Assembly: GCF_027244095.1 (NCBI RefSeq)
Contig: NC_069658.1
Span: 51,633,001-51,697,000 of the forward strand
DNA length: 64,000 nt
Source: Hemicordylus capensis
Taxonomy: Eukaryota; Chordata; Lepidosauria; Squamata; Cordylidae
Reading direction: 5' to 3'
Part shown: in pieces, positions 42,201 through 47,400 of the stretch
Layout of the letters: each line of letters opens with the position of its first letter
Position numbering within the stretch: the stretch's first letter is position 1
Made by a program: the position numbers and the translations under genes
Notes under the pieces: generated by a model
Seen by the model: the letters and a program-made list of their open reading frames with translations, nothing else
What the model was told of the DNA's origin: nothing
The model's database searches: none

Positions 42201-45200
42201 CATTATGCTGGCATTAGCCAGTACCTGCTGTCATCATACTGCAACTATAAGATGGCCTTGTACGTTATTTATTTATTACTTACTTACTAATTTTATTTAA
42301 AATATTTCTATACCGCCCAAAACTGTGTCTCTGACTTGCATTACTTACTCAGGAAACCACTTTGCATGCTCTTTCCAAGGATCATCTCCTTCTTCCCAAT
42401 TTCCCAAACATCCACCACAGGCAAAGCATCGCACTGTGTCCTTTATACCTGTATGTAAACAATAATATTCATTTGAGATATTCCAATGTGCCTAGAGGCT
42501 ACTCACACAAGCAGCCTAGCCCAGGCTAGGGCAGCCCAGCTTGGGTTGGGCTGCTCATGCGCAGTGCCAGGATCGCTCCTGATCCTGGCGCTTCCGCCCC
42601 CACTAGCCTGACTTTTAGCCCTGGCCCTTAACTTGGGTTAGAGGATGTGAGGTGCAGGATCATGTGTGTGCTTGGGCTGCATGCAGCCTGGGTGCAGACA
42701 GAGTCAGATGACTAGAGTGCCCGACTCAAAGGGGATTCCATCAATGCACCATGCTTGTCATGCGGTGTATTATGGAATTCCTGGAGGCTGGGAACAGTGT
42801 GGATTGTGTGAGCACACAACAGCATGCTGAAGAGGAGCTCCTTGTTCATCGGGGGGGGGGAGTAGGTTCAACCCTGCCTTCCCCCCACCCACCCTCCATG
42901 CCCATTATGGTCATGTGAACGACCTTCTAGTTTGCCAGAAGGCAAAACTGTGCTTCAGCAACCTATATATTTATTGTAAACCGCCCAGAGCTGTGAGTTA
43001 TTGGTGGTATATAAATGTGCTAAATAAATAAATGTCACAATATTTATCATATAATAAGAATTTATTGCGCAGCATCCAGACTTACAGCACACAGCGCACT
43101 TTGGGTGAAATCTTCTGTGAGTGGGAGTTGTACTCATGCAAGTGGAAGGAGCATCTACCAACAGAGCACTACTGTGCTGAAAGTCTGGATGCTACCCAAT
43201 ATTATAACTTCATTTATAACTTCATGAAGCTGCTGGACTTGGTCATACATCAGTTTGGGGTAAGTTTTCATCAATATGCTGATGATACTCAGCTTTATAT
43301 CTCTACCCCTGGCCAAACAGGTGATGCCGTTCATGTGCTGGCTCAGTGTCTGGAGGCTGTCAGGACCTGGATGGGCCAAAACAAGCTCAGGCTCAATCCC
43401 TCCAAGACTGAGTTGCTCTTGTTCAGTTTGCGATCTGGCCAATTGCCGTATGTGAGTTTATTTCTTGACGGGCTTGCACTTCCCTTGAGAGAGACGGTTC
43501 ATGATCTGGGGGTCCTTCCGGACTCACGGCTCCTGCTTGAACAGCAGGTGGAGGCCGTGGCCAGGAGTGCCTTTGCCTAGCTTCGGCTGGTTCTCCAGGT
43601 ACAGTTTTTCCTCGACTGGCAGGCCCTGTCAACAGTCACTCATGCCTTTTTTGCCTCTCGTTTGGATTACTGTAATGCGCTCTACCTAGGTTTGCCTTTG
43701 AAAACGATTCGAAGCTTCAGTTAATCCAGAATGCAGCAGCCCACTTCTTTATGAGTGGCCATAGATTTGATAGCATCACACCTCTTTTATGGTCATTGCA
43801 CTGGTTGCCCATTCACTTCCAGGTCCAATTCTAGGTGCTGGTTCTCACCTACAAACCCCTTATGGGCTTAGCACCTGTATATCTCCGGGATTGCCTCTCT
43901 TGGCCAGTTGTATCCCATCCTGTGAGGTCGTCTCAGTTGGCCCTCCTTAGTGTCCTGGGCCCTGGTGTAGTGTGTGGTGCCTGGGCCTTCTCTGTGGCCA
44001 TCCATCTTCTTTGGAACATTCTTCCTCCCCAGATTCGTTCAGCCCTGACTCACCTGTTTCACCAGGCGTTTGCCCTTATTTTTTAATTGATTGCTGTTGG
44101 TATCTCTGTTGTTCACTGCCTAGAGTCTTTGGAGGAGGCAGTATAGAAGAAGTTTAAATAAATAAATAAATAAATTTATATGGTACCTTCACAGAAGGCA
44201 CTTGGACTACTTTACAAAACAGAACAAAAGCCGCATCTCATTTTCTACACTAATATAAAATAAGAAGATTGAATGACTGACACTGAATCTGGAGGTAAAA
44301 TATAGCCATCATTATTAACAGGTATCAGTAGACTTGTCCATGAATTTGTCTAATTCTTTTTTAAGGCCATCTAAGCTAGTGGCCATCACCACATCTTGTG
44401 GCAGTAATGTACATAAACTGACTATGCTGTGTGTGAAGTACTTCCTTTTGTCCATTCTAAATCTCCTGTGAATCAGTTTCATTGGATGACCCCTGCCCCT
44501 GAGACACCAAAGATTTTCTGTCTCCATTTTCTCCACATCATGCATAATTTTATAAACTCCTTAGTCACCATTTTTTTCTGAATGACAAAGCCTCAAGTGT
44601 TGCAGCCTTAGCTCATAGGAAAGCTCTCTCCCTGATTATTTGAGTGCCTTCTCCCCTTTAATACCTTTCCCATCTGTGCAATATCATTGTTTAGATGTGG
44701 TAACCAGAACTGTGCACAGTGGCCAATATGTACCGGGGCTGCTGCAGACTCATAGGGCAGCCCCAAGGCTGTTGAGAAAGCATGGTTGTGCAAGCAGCAC
44801 CACTGTCATTATTCCCATTTGCTGCAATGGGAGTAACTGTGATAGCATCATGAAGGCCAAGATTCCAAGTGCAACCACATCCTATGAATCACCATATGGA
44901 TTTCTGCTTAGGTACCAGGATGTCTTGGCCCACAGGTGGATTCAAACGATACTGCTGATTATCAAATACATGTAATGTCCATGCAGAACCATATGTAGTG
45001 AACTAGTAGCATCCTGAAGTCTTTCACTTATCAAGCAGATACTAGCCTCTTTCTGAAGTTAAGAAAGTGACAGGCACTCACAGTTACAGTGGGCAAAAAT
45101 GAGGAGTAAGTCCTTCCGCCCCACTGTCAATCACCCCCCTCGTGCCAACACTCACGGTCATGGTGCCATTTGTCTAAAGAGGGGAGCCAGATCAGATCCA

Positions 45201-46069
45201 GGTTGCAGCTCAGGGGTCCACCATGATCACAGTTATGGCAACGCCTCCTTCAGACTAATGGCACTGTAATGGTAACCGTTGGCATGAGTGGGGTTATTGA
45301 TGACATGGTGGAAGGACTTTCTCCCTGCTTTTGCCTGCTGTAACCATGAGTGCCAGAAGAGGGGCTATAGCCTAATATATACCAAAGAGGGCAATAGCCT
45401 AATACATTAGAGAGAAATGAATGTTCAAAAAGACTATACCAATTGAAGTGAACATCTCAAGAGCTGCTTTCTAATAGTTTAGAAAGAGCTGCTTTCTAAT
45501 ATTTTCTAATAGTAATTCTAATAGTTTAGGGAAACGTCCTTTGAATTACCTGTGAAGAAAAATCCAGCACTAGCTAGAAGAGCAGGCATTGTCTCACTGG
45601 CATAGAATGGCCAGCCACCAAAGGATTCCAGTCTTGCTTCCACCTCTTCATAGTTTAGTGGTTTCTGCAGAGCTCCTCTCTGTATTTCTGCCGAGCTTGT
45701 CTCTGGATTCTGAACACGCACCTCATACATGGAGATATTTCCAACCTCTTTTCCTAACACAAATTCACATTCAGGCTGATATTTTTTATGTTCCACAGAA
45801 GGGGGTCTTCGAATACTTGTTTTGAACAACACCAGCCCACAGCAAAAACACTGTATTGCTGACTTGACCCCAGTGTGAGAGAAGCCAGCTGCAGCCATCT
45901 CTGAGGAAGCCCATGTTTTTTTAGACTGGTTCAGGAAAGTTTTTAACCTTTTCATTTCACTTCTCATTGTGGAATTGAACCCTCTTTGGAGTCGTTGACA
46001 GATTTGTGGGTATTCCTCTTCCTCAAAATTCTCATAAGAGTACCGAGCTTCTAGGGAGGAGGTGTCCAT
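1109..46069 (-). CDS. NAIP: NAIP gene 1, complete, 14 coding exons
   Basis: Coding exons on the minus strand, in order: 46069-45550, 42448-42349, 35176-35095, 33121-33073, 31223-31098, 29610-29511, 25900-25831, 25237-25180, 22033-19925, 15076-14906, 7003-6842, 5813-5727, 4412-4248, 1473-1109. Every junction is AG/GT and phases join without a break, giving 4164 nt including the stop, about 1387 residues; human NAIP is 1403. Approximate layout: BIR1 38-104, BIR2 143-210, BIR3 262-329, NACHT with Walker A 446-453 and Walker B 522-529, leucine-rich repeats 1072-1387. In mammals NAIP is a cytosolic sensor of flagellin and secretion-system proteins that activates NLRC4; that role is inferred here by homology. 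The start is the first ATG in the BIR1 exon; an extra upstream coding exon is not excluded. Exon order and phases match my recollection of the mammalian gene. Confidence 0.93.
1511..1805 (-). mobile_element. SINE with 5S rRNA-like module
   Basis: Reverse-oriented copy of the family also at 5921-6215 and 35561-35853; its 5' head is at the right end (rc GAGCTGGTCTTGTGGTAGC). It sits in the last intron of gene 1 at ATTATTTA. The matching points in gene 2 (near 58060) and copy C (near 53415) are uninterrupted, so this insertion is private to gene 1. Confidence 0.85.
2655..3103. mobile_element. MITE-like element with inverted ends, shared with gene 2
   Basis: The left end GTTCAGATGTCACACAGAAC is repeated inverted at the right end (GTTCTGTGTGACATCTGAAC). 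Superfamily not assigned. The paralogous copy at 58987-59472 shows that it was present before the NAIP duplication. Confidence 0.7.
4248..4412 (-). CDS. NAIP: NAIP gene 1 coding exon 13: LRR
   Basis: 165 nt, residues 1212-1266, phase 1 to 1. [18 protein letters not shown] and AKQIIQQC match human LGSLSNLEELILPTGDGI and AKLIIQQC. Acceptor TTTTACAG, donor ATAC/GTGAG. The paralogous exon is at 62868-63032. Confidence 0.93.
4740..5215. repeat. three-unit tandem repeat, about 130-150 bp units
   Basis: The block TAGTTTGTGATGATGTCA recurs at 4863 and 5011, with a degenerate form at 5143. It is followed each time by a CAGGATGG-like core, then ACATTTGAGG and AACTTGTG. It lies in the intron between gene 1 exons 12 and 13. 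It looks like a piece of a satellite-like or element-internal repeat; family unknown. Confidence 0.75.
5727..5813 (-). CDS. NAIP: NAIP gene 1 coding exon 12: LRR
   Basis: 87 nt, residues 1183-1211, phase 1 to 1. [14 protein letters not shown] and [10 protein letters not shown] match human ASLPNFISLKILNL and FPDEETSEKF. Acceptor TTCTGTAG, donor CTGG/GTATG. A paralogous exon of identical length is at 63798-63884. Confidence 0.92.
5921..6215 (-). mobile_element. SINE with tRNA-like head and 5S rRNA-like module
   Basis: Best-preserved copy. On the minus strand it starts GAGAGCTGGTCTTGTGGTAG. It then contains AGCTAAGCAGGGTC (6175-6162), GGGAGAC (6141-6135) and CACTGTAAG, in the order and spacing of the 5S rRNA gene's box A, box C and 3' end. 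A body and a terminal GGCAGCTTCCTATGTTCC-type tail follow. It lies in the intron between gene 1 exons 11 and 12. Confidence 0.85.
6842..7003 (-). CDS. NAIP: NAIP gene 1 coding exon 11: LRR
   Basis: 162 nt, residues 1129-1182, phase 1 to 1. It reads [20 protein letters not shown] and [10 protein letters not shown], matching human IQNSPNLHVFHLKCNFFSDF and SCKKLTEIKF. Acceptor TTAACAG, donor CTTG/GTAAGG. Confidence 0.92.
7800..8009 (+). mobile_element. L2-type 3' end or L2-tailed SINE fragment
   Basis: Contains GTGAGCCCTTTGGGGGCAGG, TGTAAACCGCTTCGTGAACT and a terminal GCGGTATATAAATG, the 3' tail shared by L2 LINEs and their SINE parasites. Related tails are at 13690-13768, 42960-43033, 50680-50800 and 52800-52975. 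Confidence 0.7.
8163..8672. mobile_element. MITE with TAGGGATGTGCA-type termini
   Basis: Left end TAAGGATGTGCAAACAGGTT, right end TTTTGTGCATATCCCTA. The interior has repeated TTCGAATTCGAAC palindromes and AACC-rich inverted segments. It belongs with the foldback elements at 34317-34695 and 56036-56623. Non-coding DNA transposon derivative, superfamily unassigned. Confidence 0.65.
9265..10905 (+). mobile_element. CR1-like LINE, 5'-truncated, with reverse transcriptase remnant
   Basis: The broken frame around 9422-9793 carries RT motifs [15 protein letters not shown] and [20 protein letters not shown]. The thumb region continues at 9930-10400 ([27 protein letters not shown]). The FADD box is intact. 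The 3' UTR ends with GATCCAGCAGGGCTGTTCTC-type sequence, seen also at 22171-22450, 44320-44730 and 48225-48600. A hAT MITE (9776-9911) splits it. Several frame breaks make it dead. Confidence 0.88.
9776..9911. mobile_element. hAT-type MITE inserted in the CR1-like LINE
   Basis: 136 bp with inverted ends CAGGCCTGCTCAACTT and AAGTTGAGCAGGCCTG. It is flanked by a perfect 8-bp target duplication ATCTAGAA (9768-9775 and 9912-9919). Its middle holds the inverted pair CAACTCCCATAATCCC and GGGATTATGGGAGTTG. Confidence 0.93.
11053..12331 (+). mobile_element. tRNA-derived SINE, interrupted by a hAT element
   Basis: Left part 11053-11133 has the head AGTGTAGTGGTCAGAGTG and box B-like GATCAAATCCCC. Right part 12186-12331 continues CTCACTGGGTGACTGGGCC and ends in a (AAT)n-like tail. 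It is the same family as 39219-39466. The break coincides with the hAT target-site duplication. Confidence 0.88.
11134..12185. mobile_element. hAT-type non-autonomous element (1052 bp)
   Basis: Ends CAGAGGCGTATCTTGGG and CCCTAGATACGCCCCTG are inverted repeats. The 8-bp flanks CATGAAAT and CATGAAAC differ at one base. The right half holds repeated inverted segments (CATTTGAGCATG, GGCCATTTT). A truncated relative lies at 54182-54587. No transposase is seen. Confidence 0.85.
12484..13232. mobile_element. hAT-like MITE split by a BovB insertion
   Basis: Left piece 12484-12524 starts CAGTGTTCCCTGTCACAGGG; right piece 13124-13232 ends CCCTGTTACAGGGAACACTG. The uninterrupted form is at 37242-37374. 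The junctions share GATGTTG(T/C)TGACT, the target duplication of the LINE insertion. Confidence 0.85.
12525..13123 (-). mobile_element. BovB-type RTE LINE, 3' fragment
   Basis: The minus strand encodes the ORF C-terminus ([40 protein letters not shown]). It ends in the GATGGCACTTAATCAAT-type 3' end with a (TTGA)n tail. The upstream ORF is missing by 5' truncation. Confidence 0.88.
13260..13768 (+). mobile_element. L2 LINE 3' end
   Basis: C-terminal ORF remnant with [19 protein letters not shown] and [17 protein letters not shown], then a 3' tail GTAAACCGCCCTGAGCC and (AAATA)n. It lies right beside the split MITE. Confidence 0.85.
14198..14424 (+). mobile_element. BovB-type RTE LINE, 3' tip
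   Basis: [20 protein letters not shown] with [20 protein letters not shown], then GACTTGATGGCACTTAATCA and a (ATCA)n tail. Very short 5'-truncated copy in the intron between gene 1 exons 10 and 11. Confidence 0.85.
14906..15076 (-). CDS. NAIP: NAIP gene 1 coding exon 10: LRR
   Basis: 171 nt, residues 1072-1128, phase 1 to 1. It contains [15 protein letters not shown] and [14 protein letters not shown], matching human LDKFLCLKELSVDL and EEFPNFHHMEKLLI. Acceptor TTTTTTCAG, donor CTAG/GTAAGG. Confidence 0.92.
15110..17250. other. intron 9 of NAIP gene 1, right part
   Basis: No exon is recognised. At 16660-16692 the sequence CTCGTGCACATCCCTA resembles the right end of the TAGGGATGTGCA MITEs, and 16140-16690 may be such an element. 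I could not define its left end. The remainder is AT-rich and featureless. Confidence 0.3.
17580..18870 (-). other. unclassified coding-like remnant in intron 9
   Basis: Minus-strand frames encode a basic, Lys/His-rich stretch ([10 protein letters not shown]), then Ser/Thr-rich acidic sequence and a different frame nearer 18533-18870. The composition resembles the structural protein of some retroelements, but I find no reverse transcriptase, protease or terminal repeat to assign a family. If it is such an element it is an old, broken fossil. It does not resemble NAIP. Confidence 0.25.
18880..19900. other. intron 9 of NAIP gene 1, left of the NACHT exon
   Basis: Short (GGTA)n and (CA)n runs at 19003-19032. 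No open frame, inverted repeat or known repeat tail was recognised. Confidence 0.35.
19925..22033 (-). CDS. NAIP: NAIP gene 1 coding exon 9: NACHT, helical domains, winged helix
   Basis: Single 2109-nt exon, residues 369-1071. Walker A is GEAGSGKT at 446-453 and Walker B is [10 protein letters not shown] at 522-531. A sensor-like AVRTNR follows near 556 and TPLFVVAL at 617-624. The winged-helix motif [12 protein letters not shown] spans 718-729 with H720. The rest is the helical region leading to the first LRR-like segment. Homology to human NAIP runs the whole length ([25 protein letters not shown]). The frame extends a few codons past both splice sites into intron. Donor is CCAG/GTAGA. Confidence 0.95.
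22171..22445 (-). mobile_element. CR1-like LINE 3' fragment
   Basis: Reverse complement of the 3' end seen at 10650-10905: GCTGGATCAGGCCCAAGGCC, CACACAGTGGCCC and a terminal CCATCCAAGCTAGTGGCCATC block. It lies just upstream of the NACHT exon, in the intron between exons 8 and 9. Confidence 0.85.
22720..22965. repeat. fragment of an unclassified interspersed repeat
   Basis: GTAAAAAGTAGTGCATTTGG, GTGGCAGGATTGT and TGCAAAATCTGGTATGTG match the repeats at 33490-34180 and 61390-61990. Family not recognised. Confidence 0.6.
23161..24345 (-). mobile_element. LINE 3' half, L2/Vingi-like clade, long open ORF
   Basis: A 350-residue open minus-strand frame (24338-23286) covers the region after the RT domain: [12 protein letters not shown] and [12 protein letters not shown], then the zinc motif [19 protein letters not shown]. 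The 3' end reads GACCGTAAATAAACATG followed by (ATTG)n at 23161-23180. Related copies are at 27670-29035 and 40455-41328. The clade name is uncertain. The long open frame suggests a fairly young, 5'-truncated insertion. Confidence 0.8.
24690..24727. repeat. (GT)n microsatellite
   Basis: About nineteen uninterrupted GT units in the intron between exons 8 and 9. Confidence 0.97.
25180..25237 (-). CDS. NAIP: NAIP gene 1 coding exon 8: linker before NACHT
   Basis: 58-nt exon (residues 350-368, [19 protein letters not shown]), phase 0 to 1. It corresponds to the acidic SNLEDSIAV linker of human NAIP. Acceptor TTTTTCTAG, donor CTA/GTAAGT. The joining codon then reads into NVAFDEHKW of the NACHT exon. 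Confidence 0.82.
25581..25602. repeat. (TC)n microsatellite
   Basis: A short TC run inside a pyrimidine-rich stretch between gene 1 exons 7 and 8. Confidence 0.85.
25831..25900 (-). CDS. NAIP: NAIP gene 1 coding exon 7: last BIR3 cysteine and linker
   Basis: 70-nt exon (residues 326-349) reading [19 protein letters not shown] then LHDQ. Its first full codon is the last BIR3 zinc ligand, C327. Strong acceptor (TTTATTACAG) and donor (CAG/GTAAAA). The length repairs the phase between exons 6 and 8 exactly. Its sequence is far less conserved than the rest and is recognised from splice sites, phase and the cysteine. Confidence 0.8.
26068..26501. mobile_element. hAT-type non-autonomous element
   Basis: Ends CAGGGGAATAGCAAGG and ATAGTTATGCCCCTG are imperfect inverted repeats. 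They are flanked by a perfect 8-bp duplication CACATGTG (26060-26067 and 26502-26509). Inside is a palindromic (CA)nTATATATG(TG)n run at 26203-26237. Confidence 0.9.
27670..29035 (-). mobile_element. LINE copy of the same L2/Vingi-like family, internally deleted
   Basis: RT core remnant [12 protein letters not shown] near 28910, catalytic box [13 protein letters not shown] near 28830, [12 protein letters not shown] near 28640, and zinc motif [19 protein letters not shown] near 27920. Much of the RT domain between the first two motifs is missing. The 3' end at about 27670 has a short (ATAA)n tail. Confidence 0.8.
29194..29386 (-). mobile_element. tRNA-headed SINE
   Basis: On the minus strand it starts GGGGCTGTAGCTCAGTGGTT (box A) and has GGGTTCAAGTCC (box B). 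The body CAGGTAGGGCTGGGAAAGAC and the tail GGCAGCTTCCTGTGTTCC are shared with the 5S-containing SINEs, which carry a different head. It lies 125 bp from NAIP exon 6. Confidence 0.9.
29511..29610 (-). CDS. NAIP: NAIP gene 1 coding exon 6: second half of BIR3
   Basis: 100-nt exon (residues 293-325) with zinc ligands C300, C303 and H320 in [18 protein letters not shown] and [10 protein letters not shown]. It has the same length and phases as exon 2, showing that the two BIR second-half exons arose by internal duplication, as in mammalian NAIP. Acceptor TTCTTACAG, donor GA/GTAAGT. Confidence 0.93.
30120..31090. other. intron between gene 1 exons 5 and 6, mixed repeat debris
   Basis: A possible MITE begins near 29865 (TAGGGATGTGTAGAACGTTT). 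A partial inverted match GCCGATTCGACCG lies near 30624, but no clean right end is seen. A short L2-type tail (GGCGGTATAGAAATATG) lies at about 30683-30725. No exon recognised. Confidence 0.35.
31098..31223 (-). CDS. NAIP: NAIP gene 1 coding exon 5: first half of BIR3
   Basis: 126-nt exon (residues 251-292) with the BIR opening motif [13 protein letters not shown] and ending [11 protein letters not shown]. Phase 1 in and out. It matches human YEELRLDSFKDWP and ALAKAGLFYTG. Acceptor TTGCAAAAG, donor ACAG/GTTAG. Confidence 0.93.
31400..33060. other. intron between gene 1 exons 4 and 5, nothing assigned
   Basis: A motif CTCGTGCACATCCCTGA near 31470 resembles the MITE terminus family but has no partner. 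The rest is unique-looking DNA with no exon or repeat I can name. Confidence 0.35.
33073..33121 (-). CDS. NAIP: NAIP gene 1 coding exon 4: BIR2-BIR3 linker
   Basis: 49-nt exon (residues 235-250, [16 protein letters not shown]), phase 0 to phase 1. It aligns with the linker beginning GEHFVNSWVQ in human NAIP. Acceptor TTGTTTAG, donor ACAG/GTATA. Short and divergent, but its length is exactly what the neighbouring phases require. Confidence 0.85.
33490..34180. repeat. unclassified interspersed repeat, two tandem units
   Basis: Two related units share GTGTAAAAAGTAG or GGGAAAAAGTAG, then TATGCAAAATTTGATACCTG or TATGCAAAATGTGGTATGTA, then GTATGACTTT-like ends. The second unit repeats about 430 bp after the first. 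The same two-unit arrangement occurs at 61390-61990. Family unknown. Confidence 0.65.
34317..34695. mobile_element. foldback MITE with about 85-bp inverted arms
   Basis: The left arm starts GAGATGTGCACGAATCACGA, and the right arm ends TCGTGATTCATACACATCCC. Both arms run inward through CACCTTTAAGAG and GAGAGCAGGTCCAT. It is non-coding and can form a long hairpin. The small open frames here on both strands are products of the palindrome. Confidence 0.85.
35095..35176 (-). CDS. NAIP: NAIP gene 1 coding exon 3: end of BIR2 and linker
   Basis: 82-nt exon (residues 207-234) beginning with the BIR2 zinc ligand in [16 protein letters not shown], followed by [11 protein letters not shown]. The human counterpart reads CEFLRSKKSSEEITQY then IQSYKGFVDIT. 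Acceptor TTTTATAG, donor ACG/GTATTC. It ends in phase 0. Confidence 0.92.
35398..35900. repeat. tandem repeat of about 60-75 bp units in the Helitron-like element
   Basis: Three units share TTGGGCAGTG, GATTCCATATGCAGATAG and GAGGAGCCTGTG. The third unit is split by the SINE at 35561-35853. Confidence 0.8.
35561..35853 (-). mobile_element. SINE with 5S rRNA-like module inside the Helitron-like element
   Basis: Same family as 5921-6215: it starts on the minus strand at GAGAGCTGGTCTTGTGGTAG and ends GGCAGCTTCCTGTGTTCCT. It was inserted into the third tandem unit, so it is younger than that array. Confidence 0.87.
36225..36475. repeat. GC-rich tandem duplication, about 150-160 bp unit
   Basis: GGGATGGGCCTGAGCC or GGGATGGGCCTAGGCC, then GCTGAGGGGAACAAG or CCTGAGGGGAACAAG, then GGGCCCAGTCAAC each occur twice in order. 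It is internal to the Helitron-like element. Confidence 0.8.
37242..37374. mobile_element. hAT-like MITE, complete
   Basis: 133 bp, ends CAGTGTTCCCTCTAACAGGG and CCCTGTTAGAGGGAACACTG. Flanks ATCCCAGG and GTCCCAGG form an 8-bp target duplication with one mismatch. The inner inverted pair is CAGATGTTGTTGACTA and TAGTCAACAACATCTG. Intact relative of the split copy at 12484-13232. Confidence 0.92.
37982..38026. repeat. (GT)n microsatellite
   Basis: GT run with one interruption; a shorter one lies at 38118-38133. Intron between exons 2 and 3. Confidence 0.95.
38520..38612 (-). mobile_element. SINE tail fragment
   Basis: ATCAGACCCTGGCCAATCTA, CTCAGTATTGTCTAC and GACTGGCAGTGGCTTG match the body and tail of the 5S/tRNA SINE family. 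The head is missing. Confidence 0.7.
39219..39466 (-). mobile_element. tRNA-derived SINE inserted in BovB
   Basis: The minus strand starts GAGCCAGCATGGTGTAGTGG (box A), has GAGTTCAAATCCCC (box B), then CTCTGGGCCAGTCACTTCTC. It ends in an (AAT)n tail, read as (ATT)n at 39221-39257. The BovB frame resumes directly after it. Confidence 0.9.
40455..41328 (+). mobile_element. L2/Vingi-like LINE 3' fragment inserted in BovB
   Basis: [40 protein letters not shown] and the zinc motif [18 protein letters not shown] match the minus-strand LINEs at 23161 and 27670. The 3' tail is GACCGTAAATAAAACTTGAC with (CTTGA)n. BovB sequence flanks both sides. Confidence 0.85.
41434..41571. mobile_element. hAT-type MITE inserted in BovB
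   Basis: 138 bp with ends CAGGCATCCCCAAACTGCGG and CCGCAGTTTGGGGATCCCTG. Perfect 8-bp target duplication CTTTTGAA (41426-41433 and 41572-41579). Each end also has CTCCAGATGTTGCTGAACTA, inverted. Confidence 0.94.
42349..42448 (-). CDS. NAIP: NAIP gene 1 coding exon 2: second half of BIR2
   Basis: 100-nt exon, residues 174-207, entered in phase 1 and left in phase 2. It supplies BIR2 zinc ligands C181, C184 and H201 in the block [20 protein letters not shown], nearly identical to human NAIP as I recall it. The last ligand, C208, is at the start of the next exon. Acceptor is ACATACAG, donor GA/GTAAGT. Too short to stand out as an open frame. Confidence 0.93.
42480..42945. other. possible DNA-transposon fragment upstream of BIR2 exon
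   Basis: CCTAGCCCAGGCTAGGGC and repeated GGGCTGC palindromes suggest a non-autonomous element, but no clean termini or target duplication were found. Nothing coding is seen. Confidence 0.25.
42960..43033 (+). mobile_element. L2-type 3' tail fragment
   Basis: TGTAAACCGCCCAGAGCTGT, GGTATATAAATGTGC and a (TAAA)n tail. Confidence 0.75.
43225..44175 (+). mobile_element. L2 LINE, RT-to-3' end portion
   Basis: RT box [10 protein letters not shown] near 43280, [19 protein letters not shown] near 43380, [20 protein letters not shown] near 43510. Then [20 protein letters not shown] (43840-43900), and a 3' tail with (AAAT)n at 44157-44175. Frame breaks are present. It lies in the intron between exons 1 and 2 of gene 1. 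Confidence 0.9.
44320..44730 (-). mobile_element. CR1-like LINE 3' region
   Basis: Reverse complement of the CR1 3' UTR and end of ORF: GGCCATCTAAGCTAGTGGCC, GTGTGAAGTACTTCCTTTTG and ATTTTATAAACTCC, ending with TTTAGATGTGGTAACCAGAA. It overlaps in family with 9265-10905. Confidence 0.85.
44740..45515. other. intron 1 segment next to the BIR1 exon, nothing assigned
   Basis: No exon or repeat is recognised. Short local duplications at 45440-45530 (AGAGCTGCTTTCTAATA twice, TTCTAATAG several times). Confidence 0.35.
45550..46069 (-). CDS. NAIP: NAIP gene 1 coding exon 1: start, BIR1, first half of BIR2
   Basis: Residues 1-173. The exon itself begins at 46121, after a pyrimidine-rich tract and AG acceptor, so 46121-46070 is 5' untranslated. 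BIR1 carries zinc ligands C74, C77, H94 and C101. The end (ESFGGWPF and ASAGFFFTG) is the first half of BIR2. The donor is CAG/GTAAT and leaves one base. The reading frame stays open through the acceptor to 46171, but that part is intron. An L2 3' fragment sits just upstream of the acceptor. Confidence 0.92.
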
Positions 46070-46177
46070 CTCTGAAATAGGAGCGTTAGTGTCCTCTGCA
46101 GCAGTCTCTGGGATAGCTATTCTGTTCAAAACCAAAAGCAAAGCAGAATGATCATACATTTGTTTATTCATTCATTT

Positions 46178-46525
46178 ATTGTTCAATTTTTATACCACCT
46201 TTCATAAAACACCCCAAGTTGGTTTACAAAAGTTAAAATACAATAAAACTCCAGAAAAATACAATTTAAAAACTTAAAATAAAAAACATAAAACACACAC
46301 ACACACACACACAAAACCCATTAAAAAAGACAAACAGAAGCAAGAAAGTTGAGAGATCCCGGCAGCCCCTAAGGGGTAAAAGCCTGAGCAAATTAAAAGG
46401 GCTTTAGTTGTTTTTTTAAAAGCAGTCACAGATGTCACAGAGTGGACATTCATTGGGAGAGCATTCCGGATCCTGGGGGCAGCAATGGAGAAGGCCCTGT
46501 CCCGCTCGCACAACAATTTAGCTTA
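46178..46525 (-). mobile_element. L2 LINE 3' fragment upstream of the BIR1 exon
   Basis: The minus strand encodes RDRAFSIAAPRIRNALPMNV and AFKKTTKALL, followed by the tail that reads TTTTTATACCACCTTTC on the plus strand. It contains an (AC)n run at about 46293-46314. It begins about 50 bp from the exon acceptor. Confidence 0.85.
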
Positions 46526-46614
46526 TCTCAGTGTCGGCACTGAGACATTTGAAATGTATTCATTTGTATGTAGTGTCAATACTTAAGATGTTAATTTCAC
46601 AGCCTTTCTCCAGA

Positions 46615-46800
46615 TATGGAGAACAATATCAGGAGATTTGGCGCAGGGTGTAATCAATATGCTGATGACACCCAAATCTATTTCTCCATGTCAGTACCAT
46701 CAGGAGAAGGCATATCCTCCCTAAATGCCTGCCTGGAGGCAGTGATGGGCTGGAGGAGGGATAACAAACTCAGGCTGAATCCAAATAAGATGGCGGCAGG
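46615..46800 (+). mobile_element. L2 LINE reverse transcriptase fragment
   Basis: NQYADDTQIYFSMSV followed by LNACLEAVMGWRRDNKLRLN, the catalytic box region of L2. Truncated on both sides. Confidence 0.82.
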
Positions 46801-47400
46801 GACAGATTAAGCCTTTTGCCACCAATAGGCGGCTAATGATTTGCCGCCCCCACCACCACAGCAAGGGTAGGGGTGGCGAGGAGAAAGTCCCCCCTTTTTT
46901 CTTCTAGAAACTGCCACTGTGTAGCAGGATGGGGGCAGTGAAGGCCACACAGCAGTAGCTGCAGGAAGCGGGTGGAGGAAAATCCACCACTGTGTGGCAG
47001 GATGGGGCTACAGCAGCTGCAGCAGGGAGGTGGTGGGGTTAGGGGAAAGTTCCCCCCCTCACCTTTAAAGCAATGCTGCTGCGCGACTGAGGAGAACTCT
47101 TTCCAGCTTCCCTCCTCCCTTCCCAATGACTGCTGCCCCCCCACCCCCGTCTGAATTCCGTTATGGATCTTTCTCTGCATGTGTGAAGAAAGGTCCAAAA
47201 TGGGCTGCAGATGGGGGCATGTAGTGGGAGGGAGGAGGGGAGCTGGAAGGAGCTCTCCCTCGCCACCCTGCCCCACAGGGGAAGTATTTCCACTCCCTCG
47301 CTGGATAATAGCCTGCACAGAGATTGTATCCCCTCCGTCTGAGCGCCCACCACAGGGACCAATTATATAATTTGACTGCAGTGGGGAGAGTGGGCGTGTG
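46800..47400. other. GC-rich low-information segment, possible hAT derivative
   Basis: It starts CAGGGACAGATTAAGCCTTT, resembling a squamate hAT-type terminus, and has duplicated CCACTGTGTGGCAGGATGGG segments. I cannot find the other end. Overlapping open frames on both strands are compositional. Confidence 0.3.

Noticed and set aside
45550-46171. NAIP start at 46171 (MNKQMYDH)
   Set aside because: A pyrimidine-rich tract ending in AACAG at 46122 is a good acceptor, and the extra residues have no likeness to NAIP, so they are intron read-through.
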